Source: Catonia carolina
Taxonomy: Eukaryota > Arthropoda > Insecta > Hemiptera > Achilidae
Length of the DNA: 64,000 bases
Direction: 5' to 3'
Assembly (NCBI GenBank): GCA_035578175.1
Contig: JAQMRL010000002.1
Coordinates: forward strand, 132,868,171 to 132,932,170
Shown: positions 48,400-58,396 of the stretch, piece by piece
Position numbering within the stretch: the stretch's first letter is position 1
How the letters are laid out: every line of letters begins with the position of its first letter
Position numbers and translations under genes: made by a program
The notes under the pieces: model-generated
Database searches by the model: none
What the model was told of the DNA's origin: nothing
The model's input: the letters and a program-made list of their open reading frames with translations, nothing else

Positions 48400-48760
48400 T
48401 AATAAAATGAAGGACTTACATAAAATAGGAGGCGGTAGTAAACAGATTGGAAACGGGCATTGTGTTTTTAGGCTACTTGTGATAACAGCCAGCCAGCCAG
48501 CAGCGGTACCAGTTGCACAGAGCGGTGGTGGCGGTGGAGAAGCGGCTGGCAGCAGAACAGGCCGACGACGGAAGGAGTGAGATGGAGAAGCGAAAGAGAA
48601 AGAGGGTGATGGATGGATGCCTGCCTCTATCACTGAATAAAGATGATGATGACGAAGAAAAAGATATCTACTCCTCTCTTTCACTCTTCACAGATTTTTT
48701 TTTAAGAGTCAAACGATGCGTTTTTACCAAATTGTAACGAATCACTTGTTCAACACATTA
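48400..48760. other. GC-rich patch, nature unknown
   Basis: From 48480 to 48620 the DNA switches to GC-rich, purine-rich sequence (GCCAGCCAGCCAGCAG, GGTGGTGGCGGTGG), with open frames on both strands (plus 48513-48737, minus 48391-48684). The plus frame has a basic run then DDDDEEKD, the minus frame is Ser/Pro rich. It may be a promoter or first exon, or a simple-sequence patch. No motif settles it. Confidence 0.3.
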
Positions 48761-49461
48761 AACACTACAATCAGTTCGGTCATAGAAATACGCACATTTT
48801 ATTCTATCCATTACTATTTTTATTTATTTAAATAGACAATAACGCTCGACAATTTATTTTCATTCAGTTATTTATTTTCTTATCATTTATTTTTGTCAGT
48901 AAATAAGATAAATTAATAAAACAGTAATAGCTTTAAAGTGAACACTCTGAGCCTTCGTATAGCTTAGCTAACGCGTAGACGCTTATCGACGAATACAACC
49001 CACCGGCTCTCCAACTTCAACTAATCAGGTCTTCGCCAGGTTAGGTTAGAGACCTCAAATTTCCCATTACAAAATAAAATATCCCTACCCGTCTAAATAA
49101 TTCCCTAAAAATACTTTTTTATTTCCATATCGATAATAAATCACAGTTGTTCAACAATATTAATTGTACTGTTTCAAATCACGACTACAAAGATCGAATT
49201 GAATGAGTGACCAATCGCATGACTGATATAAATTTAGTTGAGCGTCAATTATCTGAACAAATCATAATATTTGATAGTTCGGACTTCGGACAACTAATAC
49301 ATCGGGTAACGTTAATACAGTATTTAACTAACTACATAAAAAATATCTCTTTTACTTTTTACATTATCAAACGAAAATTTAATTTTCAAAAAACCTTTTT
49401 TTAATTTACTTAACTGTATACTATGATTACTAGCTAGGGTATCTCGTTTGACTGTGAATTA

Positions 49462-50112
49462 TCAGCCGTGAATCCTGAATCCTGAATCCTGGTTGAGAGG
49501 GCTAAGAAGCCCTATGATGGCGACATCGTGTTAAGGAACACCTGGTCGCTCGGGGAACAATATAACAGAATAATTGCAACCTCAAGAAATTTAGGGGGAA
49601 TTTTATAGTTTAAATAGGAAATAGGATTCTGGTTCGTGGGACATTGGAACTGGGACTTGAAAGGAGGTAATTTATTTTTAGAAGTTATTTGTGGAAAATT
49701 TAAATTAAGGGACAAGTGGGTTTAAGAGCGGCTCTTTTATTTTATTTTATTTTTCAGTGGCTTTTTTTCAGTTTTGTGGGAGGCCTATTATCTTGGTGAG
49801 GGGAAGGCATGCATTTTACTGAACGTGGACTAAAGGTATAATTTAAGGTAGGGGTTAGTTTATGATTTCAGGGGAGACGGAAAGGGTAGAGTTTGGCATA
49901 ATCACCGGCCTTTTTATCTTCTGAGTGTTTATTAATTTAAAATGGCGGCTCTTTTCACCGTAGTGGAGTGATTATGCATAGGAACATGGGGACAACTACC
50001 AACTGGGGGGAGTGAGTCATACAAGTAGGAGGGGCATGGGCAAATAAGAGGAATACAGGGCAGAATAAAAATGTGGCAACTCTAAATTTTGTTAAGTGGG
50101 TCATACTAAAAT
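49462..50112 (-). mobile_element. 3' UTR and tail of the jockey-type LINE
   Basis: Continues the reverse transcriptase frame at 50113 downstream. It is GC-richer than its surroundings, and near 49464-49490 ends in three direct copies of a 7-base unit (GGATTCA on the minus strand), like the short tandem repeats that close some non-LTR elements in place of a poly(A) tail. No target duplication was identified. Confidence 0.7.
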
Positions 50113-51543
50113 TTAGATAAAGTCGTGGAATGGTAATGGGATAGAGACTTCAGGTGGGTGTGGGCGTCGGTACAAGTCCTGAATGATCTGGGGTCCGTCA
50201 GTTTTCCCAGCGTCGTGTAGCCGTTTCGAGGTATTGTAAATAAAGTCCTCCATAGAAGGGAAGAGAAGGTGTTCGTGTATGATGCGATTGGATATAAGAT
50301 AGTGGAACTGTGTGATGCACCGGAGGACTTTGTTCTGGTATGCTGAAGTACGTCTTTTGTTGGACTTGGAGAGAAAGGGCCACCATACCGGTGACCCGTA
50401 CAAAAGGAAAGGACGTAGGATAGAGGAGTACATCAGAAGTTTCAGTTTTGAGGAGTATGCAGGAGAGAGGAACAAAGGGATGAGTAAAGCGAACAAGGCC
50501 CTACCCTTGCTAAGCTTGCTGTCAATGTGCTGTCGAAGTGTCAATCGTTTATCTAGGTCAACCCCTAGATATTTCACGCTGTTCTGCCATGGGAGGAGTT
50601 CCCCTTCCAATCGTAGAGGCGGAGGAACATTGCGTTTTAGTGTAAAGTGGATTGCTTCGCATTTTGTGGGGTTAAGTGATAGTCTCCAGACACGACACCA
50701 GCTAGTGATGTCTAGAAGCTGAGTTTGAAGCGCGCGGCAGTTGAGGCGGAGGCATCTGCCGTGACGGTACAGAATAGCATCATCGGCAAACAGTCCGAAT
50801 TGGATTGAATCACGGACAGGAAAATCAAAGGTGTACATAAGATAGAGGATGGGCCCAAGGACCGAGCCCTGAGGTACACCCGCGGACGAAGGGGTGAGTG
50901 GGGACATGGCCATGTGGAACTGAGGAATAGTGACAGAGACTTGGAATTGTCTTTCAGTAAGATAGGAATGGAGTAATCGGACAGTTGAGGGGGGAAAGAA
51001 TTGTGCCAGTTTGTAAAGGAGGCCCATATGCCAGACGCGGTCAAATGCAGCCCGAAAATCAAGCAGTACAGCCGTCGTGTCACAGTAAGAATTTCTGGCA
51101 TCCACAAGTGCCGTGACGATGCGGAGGAGTTGGGTAGTTGTGGAGTGTCCTTGACGAAAACCAAATTGCTCGGGGGGAAGAACAGATTCAACAACAGGTC
51201 GCAGGCGCGGGAGAAGAAGCCTTTCGAATAATTTTGACAGGATCGGCAAAAGGGAAATTGGTCTATAACTTTCGGGATCAGTCGGACGTTTGTGGGGTTT
51301 CAGAATAGTAATGACTTTGGAAACCTTCCACGAAGAGGGGAAATGTTGCAGCGCCAACACTGCATTGAAAATTGTCAAAAGATGAAGCTTTAGATCTGGC
51401 GGGGAATTCAGGATGGCGTATCCAGAGACATTATCAGGACCAGGGGCCTTACGCGGATTAATCGAGGAAATTACAGAGGTGACATCATCCTTTGCTTTAT
51501 CAGCCGTTTGCAAATCAGTTTTGTAAAAATGAGACCTTCCCAT
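50113..51543 (-). CDS. Jockey-clade LINE reverse transcriptase, 5' truncated
   Basis: 476-codon uninterrupted frame, the only long one here. It makes cDNA from its own RNA by target-primed reverse transcription. RT landmarks in order: KAPGPD (32-37), SYRPISLLP (92-100), FGFR (127-130), LDFRAAFD with motif A Asp162 (161-168), AGVPQGSVLGP (221-231), FADD with Asp254/255 (252-255), SLNPTKC, VKYLGVDLDKRLTLRQHI, and LLYGSPVWWP near the thumb/C-terminus. The apurinic-like endonuclease domain that precedes RT in the family is absent, and an in-frame TGA sits just two codons before the ATG, so the copy is 5' truncated. The intact core suggests a fairly recent insertion. Dense shadow frames overlap it on both strands. 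Confidence 0.92.
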   Translation of the reverse strand: MGRSHFYKTDLQTADKAKDDVTSVISSINPRKAPGPDNVSGYAILNSPPDLKLHLLTIFNAVLALQHFPSSWKVSKVITILKPHKRPTDPESYRPISLLPILSKLFERLLLPRLRPVVESVLPPEQFGFRQGHSTTTQLLRIVTALVDARNSYCDTTAVLLDFRAAFDRVWHMGLLYKLAQFFPPSTVRLLHSYLTERQFQVSVTIPQFHMAMSPLTPSSAGVPQGSVLGPILYLMYTFDFPVRDSIQFGLFADDAILYRHGRCLRLNCRALQTQLLDITSWCRVWRLSLNPTKCEAIHFTLKRNVPPPLRLEGELLPWQNSVKYLGVDLDKRLTLRQHIDSKLSKGRALFALLIPLFLSPAYSSKLKLLMYSSILRPFLLYGSPVWWPFLSKSNKRRTSAYQNKVLRCITQFHYLISNRIIHEHLLFPSMEDFIYNTSKRLHDAGKTDGPQIIQDLYRRPHPPEVSIPLPFHDFI

Positions 51544-51564
51544 CTTTCAGATAAAACTGCTACA

Positions 51565-51739
51565 TACCAGTTAAACACAATAAAAAAACCCTGATCATAA
51601 ATTAGTGTTATGCCAATCAAAACATAAGACAACGGAATAAGAAGTATGAAACAATAAACAAAAATGGCCGCCTCCGTGGCCCAGTGGTTAGCGTACTTCG
51701 CGAAAGTCCCGGATTTGATTCCCGGCCAGGGTCTGAAAA
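51565..51739 (+). repeat. Tandem unit 1: flank plus SINE-2 head
   Basis: 175 bp unit repeated at 51740-51920. Each contains ~100 bp of AT-rich flank (ACCAGTTAAACA, CCCTGATCA, AATTAGTGTTA, AGTATGAAACAATAAACAAA) followed by a SINE-2 head (GGCCGCCTCCGTGGCCCAGT here). The duplicated unit includes pre-insertion flank, so it arose after SINE insertion, not by a second retrotransposition. Confidence 0.85.
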
Positions 51740-51837
51740 TACCAGTTAAACAGAATAAAAACCCTGATCAGAAATTAGTGTTAGCCAATCAAAAAAAAAA
51801 GAGAACGGAATGAGAAGTATGAAACAATAAACAAAAA

Positions 51838-52233
51838 TGGCCGCTTCCTTGGCCCAGTGGTTAGCGTGCTTCGCTGCAAAGCGGAGGTCCCGGATTTTAT
51901 TCCCGGCCAGGGTCTGAAAATGATTATAAGTTAAACCCACTTCCCTTGTAGTATTATATTGACGGTTCCGAGGGAGATGGAGGATCTTTTACTGATGTCG
52001 AATCAAGTGGCCCGCGGCGGGGTTTAGGTTGGTAGGCGGTTGTAGCCTCCTTGGGACTGGACGAGGACGCCTCAATTGAGTCCAACACTACTTCCTCTCG
52101 TAAAGGAGACAACATGAGTTTTTTCGCCGCCTCGGGTACAAAAAAAAAGTTCAAACCCACCGTTCCTCGCCCCAACGTAGTCGCTAAAAACCAAGATGTT
52201 GATGCGACTTAAAATAAAATAAAAAAAAGAAAT
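51838..52233 (+). mobile_element. Composite SINE-2 type c, full length
   Basis: Head with A-box-like TGGCCCAGTGGTTAGCG and CCCGGATTTTATTCCC, then a ~270 bp GC-rich body unlike the other SINE-2 bodies (from ACTTCCCTTGTAGTATTAT to CGCCGCCTCGGGTAC), then the SINE-2 tail (GTAGTCGCTAAAAACC, GTTGATGCGACTTAAAATAA). ATAAACAAAAA at 51827-51837 and 52234-52244 is an 11 bp target duplication, showing that head, body and tail were inserted as one unit. Confidence 0.85.
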
Positions 52234-52608
52234 ATAAACAAAAAAATAACAATGAGTCACACTTGTGATAACAATGAGCTTACATTTGTTAAAATTGCTT
52301 ATTTTTAACCCCCGACGAAAACTATGGGTGTTATAAGTTTAACGTGTGTCTCTGCGTCTCTCAGTAGCTCTCAAACGAATGAACCGATTTTTAATAAGTT
52401 TTTTTTTTGATTGAAAGGTGACTTGATAGAGTGTTCTTAGCTACAATTCAATAAAAACATTTAGGCCTATAAAAAAAACTATAACCTCAATAAACTCGAT
52501 TGTCGATGTTTAATGCTTTTGATTGTTGATATTTAATGCATTTTAATGTCTACAAGTAATAGTCTATAACGTTTAAAAAATATAAGTCTATAAAGTTTAA
52601 AAAGTATA

Positions 52609-52711
52609 AAATAAAAATTAAATTTTAAATTTTAAAAACTAACAAAAACCTCTAAAAAGTAAAAAAATTAAATGCCCTTTAAAATTAAAATTAATTAAAA
52701 TTAAAATTAAG
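52609..52711. repeat. AAATTAAAATTAATT-type simple repeat
   Basis: Imperfect tandem of TTAAAATTAA-like units leading up to the GC-rich foldback. Confidence 0.8.
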
Positions 52712-52820
52712 GCCCTTTAGGTTTGACGTCGTCGCGTCGGGGTACCGCTAAGTAATACAACTAAGTTCTATTTTGCTACTCAGCGGTCCCCTGACGCGAC
52801 GACGTCAAACCTAAATGGGC
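52712..52820. repeat. GC-rich foldback, ~44 bp arms
   Basis: The left arm (52712-52754, GCCCTTTAGGTTTGACGTCG onward to CCGCTAAGTA) and right arm (52777-52820, ending GACGTCAAACCTAAATGGGC) are inverse complements with only a few mismatches, around a 22-base spacer. The arms hold CpG-rich GTCGTCGCGTC. A foldback or miniature inverted-repeat element is likely; no clear target duplication. Confidence 0.85.
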
Positions 52821-53011
52821 AATACATATTAATTTTTTTACTTTTTAACTACCTCTTTGTAATATTTGGAGCAGCGTCAGCGATGGTTAACAGCTGGCTT
52901 GACAGTAGGGGAATAGTATCAATGCACAGGAGTGAGAGAGGCAAAAACAGTACAAACAGAGCAAGCCACGATTCCAATTTTTTTTCTAAATTGTATAATT
53001 ATTATACTGTC

Positions 53012-53370
53012 ACCGGATATTAACCTTGAGTGGTATGAGGCGTCTAAACCGAGGTGGAAAGAGTCGGTAGATGGGCTACTGTGGCGGTGATATTACCTAT
53101 TATAACTTTGGACGCCGCGGCGTCTAGTCGTCCAGCAGAGACGTCATCTTCTTCCCTCGCAGTAGTGCATCGATGGCTATCTCGTCGGAAACCGGTAGGC
53201 AAAATACACGGTTGAGGGACCGCTGTTGGCATTGCTTGCGACTGCGAGCGATGACGGTCAAAAGCGGTTACAGTCTGGGGTCGGCGAACGAAAGCATCAT
53301 CTTCTTTCCTGTCGTGTCATCAATGAGTCTTCATTGGAGTCCGGTAGCCGTGTGCTGATGATTGATCTTG
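53012..53370 (+). repeat. GC-rich dispersed repeat, copy 1
   Basis: Related to 59655-59965 in the same orientation. Shared blocks: CTGTCACCGGAT at the start, GAGCGATGACGGTC, GGGTCGGCGA, AAGCATCATCTTCT, ATGAGTCTTCATTGGAGTCC and GTGTGC. Both copies keep the same plus-strand frame (SMSL.WSPV.VC), but with different upstream stops, so coding is not proven. 53139-53190 resembles 53295-53345, an internal partial duplication. Confidence 0.75.
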
Positions 53371-53739
53371 GTAAGAGTTATAGAGTGTAATGACAGCCGG
53401 GTCAAATTCACCTTCTTATGTACTAATTAGAGAGCAGGATGGGGGGGAGTTACTAGCTCTCTCCATGACAATGCACAGGCTTTATCTCTCGGGATTGTCC
53501 GCCGGCAACAAAGTACTTTGTTAGAGAGGGTGAAGGTGACTCGTTGTGAGAGCTAAATGCGGATGGGGCCAGATTTACAGCCTTAAACAAAACGAGCCGT
53601 CCAATAGACTTTCTGCAGCTGTTAACGCCACTTCATACTGACAAAATAGATCCGTAAATCCCGCCTTGTTGATATTTCAAATTTACTTGATGTTTCCTAT
53701 GACATAACCGATCACGTCATTTTCTCCCTCTACTTCCTT

Positions 53740-54059
53740 GCATTTCCGCCTTCCTCATAGCTCATTGTTGGTTCAGCATTCATAATGAATGGGTGCGCGC
53801 TTTTCTGATGCGTGCAACGCATGGCGTGGGGACGCTACCACGCTACCGGCTTTACAATCTCGTTTCGTTCTTACATTTCGTTTCGCTCGCTATGAACTCA
53901 AGTCGTTTGTTCCTGTCTAATTTGTGTGAATTATTATATTCAGTTGCTCATGTCAATATATTGTGAACTTTTTCGTTTGTTATTTGCTTCATGTGGTGTT
54001 TGTTAGTGCTATCAAGCACGCGCTGTCTACAATTGTGAATTCTCATTACTGGATTAAAG
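53740..54059 (+). ncRNA. Possible first exon of a two-exon transcript
   Basis: A CpG-containing stretch (GGGTGCGCGC, GCGTGCAACGCATGGCG, TTTCGTTTCGCTCGC) ends at GATTAAAG/GTAAGTGCG, a strong donor at 54059/54060. A matching acceptor TATTTTTACAG lies at 54501-54511. The upstream limit is unknown; I set it at the start of the GC-richer part. The frames in it do not stay open across the junction, so it would be noncoding or 5' UTR. Splicing is inferred, not seen. Confidence 0.35.
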
Positions 54060-54511
54060 GTAAGTGCGCTCTTATTTATTATGTATTGTTGACCAATAAT
54101 GTGTGTTCCCATGTAATGTCATGTCCTTTAACTCTCGTTTCCTACCTATTTTGTCAGTTTTGCTTAACCGCTTGTTTAACCATTTCGTTCAATCACTCAG
54201 TCGTTTAGTTGTGGCTGGCAACTACCAAATGCAACCAGCCTGGTCCTCCAGTTTAAATTGTTTAATCGTCTATTTATTAACGTTAGAAAATTATTCTTTT
54301 CGTTTATTCTTTATTGTGTTCTACAACAACGTACATGCTTTAACAGCAGCGTTTCCGGTATTCTACAGTAGGCCGACACATGTCGTTACCTAAAACCCGA
54401 TTACACTATTCTGTTCCGTCTTAGAAGATCACTTCCTAATTATCCAACACTTTTGTAATTAAAGTTAGTCTACATATAAGAATTACATTGGTTCAAATCA
54501 TATTTTTACAG

Positions 54512-54665
54512 CACACCTTTGAACTGAAACTGGTAGAAGATGATGTTGTCCACATCGTGGGATTACCACCTGGTCAAACGGGGCTTGATGACGAGACGGG
54601 AATTCTTCATTGAGAACCTTTGATGGAAGTTACCGGTTTACAATTATTGATTTCAATAAAATATT
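54512..54665 (+). ncRNA. Possible second exon with poly(A) signal
   Basis: Begins after the acceptor TTTTTACAG and contains AATAAA at about 54655. One frame from the acceptor is open for 33 codons without Met: FELKLVEDDVVHIVGLPPGQ then TGLDDETGILH and stop. The acidic 'PP..G..DDE' run faintly recalls the N-terminus of piggyBac-derived proteins, but this is a weak guess. Could be the terminal exon of a noncoding transcript or a transposon exon. Confidence 0.35.
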
Positions 54666-54679
54666 TATTTTATCAGACT

Positions 54680-55597
54680 ACAACGTAATACTCTACAAAC
54701 ATCATAAAATATTACAACATACTGATTAATTTATTAACTAGAAAAATTAATACCATTATGAAAATTGATTATGTTTTCAGTAACACTGTTGATTTACACT
54801 CTTTTCTATTATTATTATTTGTAATTATTAAGTTTATGAATGGATTTATTAAAAGAGGGTATTAACAGTCTTAAGATAAGGATATCTACTAGGGTATCCT
54901 AAGATAAGAGTAACAAACTAGGTGAAAAAATAAACCAGAGTTTACATTTAAAAATTAGTAGAACTTTCAGCCGACTTAGGTCTTCGCCTAACTAAGGTGT
55001 GTTTGTGTTTGTGTTTTATGCTAAATTAAGCTCACTTTATTATTATTCGAAATTACCGTAGGTATTAGAACTTGAATCTCACACCCAATATAGTTTCTGG
55101 GCTATCGATTTTTATTATTTCGCAACTTTCTGAATTTTTAAACCTCCTCCACCTCCTATAGGACTTAATACTCTATACCTCCTTCAGATTTTTTTGGTGT
55201 TTTGATATTTTCTACATTAGTGACTCTAATGCAAAATGAGTTTTCCTAAAAAAACAAAACTCATTGAAATATTTATTTCGTGGTAACACCATTTTAATAC
55301 AGAAGCAGAATGCTATACTCAGTAATGTTTAAAAAATTTCTGCTTATGCTCTGTTTAAAGGTAAACAGTATCATATACAGTTAAAATTTAAAATTTGAAA
55401 AAATATAGTTATTAAAACCTGTAAAAGTTTAGGTAAGGCAGATGGGAATTAACACTGCATTCCACTAGACAGAGCATTTCGTGCTGATTTTAAAGGTAAC
55501 TCAGTTGGAAAAACTAACTAAAATTGGAGTTAACACCCTTTGCCTCTATGGCACAGAAATATATTTCTTATAAATATGGTACGATCACTTTGGATTT
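54680..55597. other. AT-rich spacer
   Basis: No gene or repeat copy recognised. Confidence 0.45.
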
Positions 55598-55830
55598 TTG
55601 AAAGGTTTTTTATCCGAGGCGGCGAGAAAAACTAATGTTCACTCCCTCACGATAAGGGAAGTAGTGTTGGACTCAATTGAGGCGTCCTCGTCCAGCCCCG
55701 AGGAGGCCCCAACCGCCTACCAACCAAAAACCCGCCGCCTGGCCACTAGATCCGAAATCAGCTAAGAATCCTCCACCACCCTCGGAACTGTTTATATAAT
55801 ACTACAAGGGAAATGTCGGGTTAAAAAATT
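55598..55830 (-). mobile_element. SINE-2 type c body, head and tail missing
   Basis: Inverse of the type c body at 51920-52140: ATCCGAGGCGGCGA, AGTAGTGTTGGACTCAATTG, AGGCGTCCTCGTCCAG, CCTCGGAACTG and ATAATACTACAAGGGAAATG. Neither tRNA-like head nor GTTGATGCGAC tail is found at its ends, so it is a fragment, or the body exists as its own repeat. Confidence 0.8.
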
Positions 55831-55839
55831 TACATACAG

Positions 55840-56280
55840 TCAGCGAGGCGTGGAAGGGAACCGTAGCTTAATTCCCCTCTCGCTGTCACAGACAAACACT
55901 CACTCTCTCACTTTCATCACCAGCTCAGGAAATAAGTGTACCTACCTTACCTACTGAGATCGGAACAGGATTGATTTACTGTGGGAGAGGGTGTTCCCGC
56001 TGATCTCCAGATGTCTCATCACTCCGGAGTCTCCCGACCAACCTCTCCGCAAACTGACAGAACAACTTCCAGCTCTCCTCATCCCGCAGCATCGCTGCCC
56101 CTACACTCTCTGTGATTCACTGTGCAACGCCTATCTTCCCAGATGTTTCCATTCTGTCGAGGGCAAAATAGGGACATCTTTAAAAAATATGCGCAATGGA
56201 CTCCTATACAAAATAACGTTTTATACAAAAATCGTACGTGACATTGTTTTTTTTTTTTGGATATCTTTCCCATAAATAAT
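55840..56280. other. GC-richer stretch, unassigned
   Basis: GC-richer DNA with a 94-codon plus-strand frame (55991-56275, MFPLISRCLITPESPDQPLR start) lacking known motifs. It begins beside the type c SINE body and could be an unrecognised transposon piece. A loose stem CAGCGAGG/CTCGCTG occurs at 55841-55888. Confidence 0.3.
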
Positions 56281-56559
56281 TTTCAAAGATTTGTAAAAAG
56301 GAAAGAGTAAAGGTATTGTAAGGCGGTACCTGTACCTTACCTGATACCTGCTGCATAATACAATACATTGTATACTGTATTGTATTGTATTATATTGTGT
56401 ACATGTAATGCATTACACAATAGAGTAATAGAACAATACTGATAGATAAAAGGGAGATAGTAAGGCACAGAGAGGGGCAGGACAGAGATGCTAAATTTAG
56501 TTTTTTTGCTGAAGCAAATTCAATTCAGAGTAAAAGAGAGGAAAAAGTAACAAGAGCAA

Positions 56560-56950
56560 TAAAGTAAAGCATTCGGTGTTGAATGCAGAAACGAAGGGAT
56601 TGTCAGAAAGAGGTAAGAGGATGGTTGCTGCCATACAGATGGACTTCTGGAGAAGAAGTTCTATCTGGACGATGTACCACATGAGAAATGCAGCAATCTG
56701 GAAAAAAATAGGAAGGCCAAATGGAGTAATAATAGATGAAATTAAGAAAAGACATTTTTGTGGTATGAATAGGCTATCTGCGTTGGAACAAAAATAGGTG
56801 GCTAGTACTATAAAGAACTGGACCTCTAGAGAGAAAAAGAAAGGAGGACTCCCAGTAAAGCAAGGGAGTAATGAAGGCAAAGACTAGTAGAGGTCTGCAG
56901 GAGGGTGACTGGATGTGTAGAGGCGTTTGGGATCCGTAAAAGGAGATAAT
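56560..56950 (+). mobile_element. LINE ORF2 C-terminal remnant
   Basis: The plus frame 56576-56797 reads KRMVAAIQMDFWRRSSIW, HMRNAAIWKKIG and GVIIDEIKKRHFCGMNRL, matching the ORF2 C-terminal pattern 'L..AEM.FWRR......RN..I...G....I...I..K.L...GH..R'. In another frame the next part gives AKTSRGLQEGDWMCRGVWDP ('RGL.EGDW.DR..W'). Frames are broken, so inactive. Confidence 0.78.
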
Positions 56951-57047
56951 ATCTTCTGTAAAAGTCGTACAAATCGTATCTATCCTTGAAAAATTGTTTG
57001 TTATACATTTCTTTATTTATAATATAAATTTATTATATTTATTTATT

Positions 57048-57216
57048 GTGGCCGCCTCCGTAGCATAGTGCTTAGCGCATTAGCCAGCCACGGGGAGGTC
57101 CTGGGTTCGACTCCTGGCCAGGGTCTGGAAATTTTCACGTGTCAAATTCCACAGTAATGTTACATAATCCACTGTAGTCGCTAATGACCGAGCAGTTGAT
57201 GCGACTTTAAATAAAT
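57048..57216 (+). mobile_element. SINE-2 type a copy
   Basis: A-box-like TAGCATAGTGC, perfect B box GGGTTCGACTCC, then GGGTCTGGAAATTTTCACGT, AATGTTACATAATCCACTG and the tail GTCGCTAATGACC, GCAGTTGATGCGAC, TTTAAATAAA. With the 43.4 kb copy it defines the type a body. An AT dinucleotide run follows at 57231-57246. Confidence 0.92.
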
Positions 57217-57246
57217 TAATTTAAAAAAATATATATATATATATAT

Positions 57247-58396
57247 TGTACTAGAGTACTCTAAAAGAAGGTTGTCAACAACTCAATGCATATCAATACA
57301 TAATAGGTCTAGAATTTATTCTAATTTATTAATGACTTTCTACACGTATTCCAAACTTTTTAAAATTTTCGAATGAAATTTTTATCCATTTCTATAAAAA
57401 AAACTATACATGGAACCTGTAACGTAGAATGCAGTTATTCAAGTAACTCATTGCGAAAACCATTTTACTGCAATTTTATTGGATTTAAGAATTGCTGAAA
57501 TCAGATATCTAATGTCTAATAGTTTTCATCGCCTGGTTAACGTGTAAATACGAATAGGGAAGTAGCGGGGAGTTCCGACCCAACAATCTTCCCGACCTTG
57601 CATGTCGAATGAGTTTTATTAACTTAGACGAGCTATACTTATTCGTCTAACATTCCTCTTTTAAAACATTCATACATGATTCATTTCTTCCTCAGCCAAA
57701 TATTACTGAACTATATAGGCGGATATTTACGTGCTCTGATACAGGAACCGGTGCCGAAAGATGCAAGTATGACCGTCCAACAAGTTGCCTCCCGCCCGCC
57801 ATCAATCGGCGGAATCGAATGAAATAACGCTTAAAACATTTTTCACGTTTAAGGCTACATATTTTTGCTTATCCTTTACATTATTTTTCTCACCCACAGT
57901 TTTCCCGGCAAACACGAAACAAGGTGGGACAACTTGACGCAGAACCCATATGTCGTCAAACCTGACTAACCTCTTTATTGATTTTTTTTTCATTTTCCAG
58001 AAAATTTAAGGGTGTATAAGTAAACTAAAGAGCTACAAAGGGCTTCTAACGTCAACTGGAAGGAGACCCCTTAATTGCTTTTACGAAAGGCTTAAGGGAA
58101 CCGCTCGGGATAGAAGGCTAGAAGGCTATCCATAAATTCACGTCGTGTGGCCTGTTAGTAACCATGTGACCGCTCATCAGCACGATGACCGTCTCATGGT
58201 GAACGGAACTGGAAGGTCTGCCCATTCCACCCTGGCAGACGGTGGCTTGGGGCACAGTCTGCCAACTAAAAAGCTGAAAGCAACTACAGCTTTTTCTGTC
58301 TGACTAGAATTATCATGCGGAAACTCCTTCATGTATGATTTTGGTTAGGCTTACTTAGTATAAGCAGGTCTTCAAGAGCTTCGAGAACTTCAAAAT
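57247..58396. other. Spacer with a GC-richer patch
   Basis: No gene recognised. At 58030-58330 the DNA is GC-richer and has a 9 bp inverted repeat AAAAAGCTG/CAGCTTTTT (58268-58276, 58287-58295). Repeat origin likely but unproven. Confidence 0.4.

Noticed and set aside
48391..48737. Overlapping protein-like frames in a GC-rich patch
   Set aside because: Composition is simple (Lys/Arg then Asp/Glu; Ser/Pro on the other strand) and no motif supports a gene; kept only as an unassigned patch.
49035..49050. Telomere-like TTAGG repeats
   Set aside because: Only two TTAGG units (AGGTTAGGTTAG); not an array.
50312..51231. Plus-strand frames of 136 and 76 codons and minus-strand frame of 160 codons
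   Set aside because: Shadows of the reverse transcriptase frame in GC-richer DNA.
58268..58295. Rho-independent terminator
   Set aside because: The 9 bp stem with T run resembles one, but the DNA is eukaryotic and no bacterial gene precedes it.
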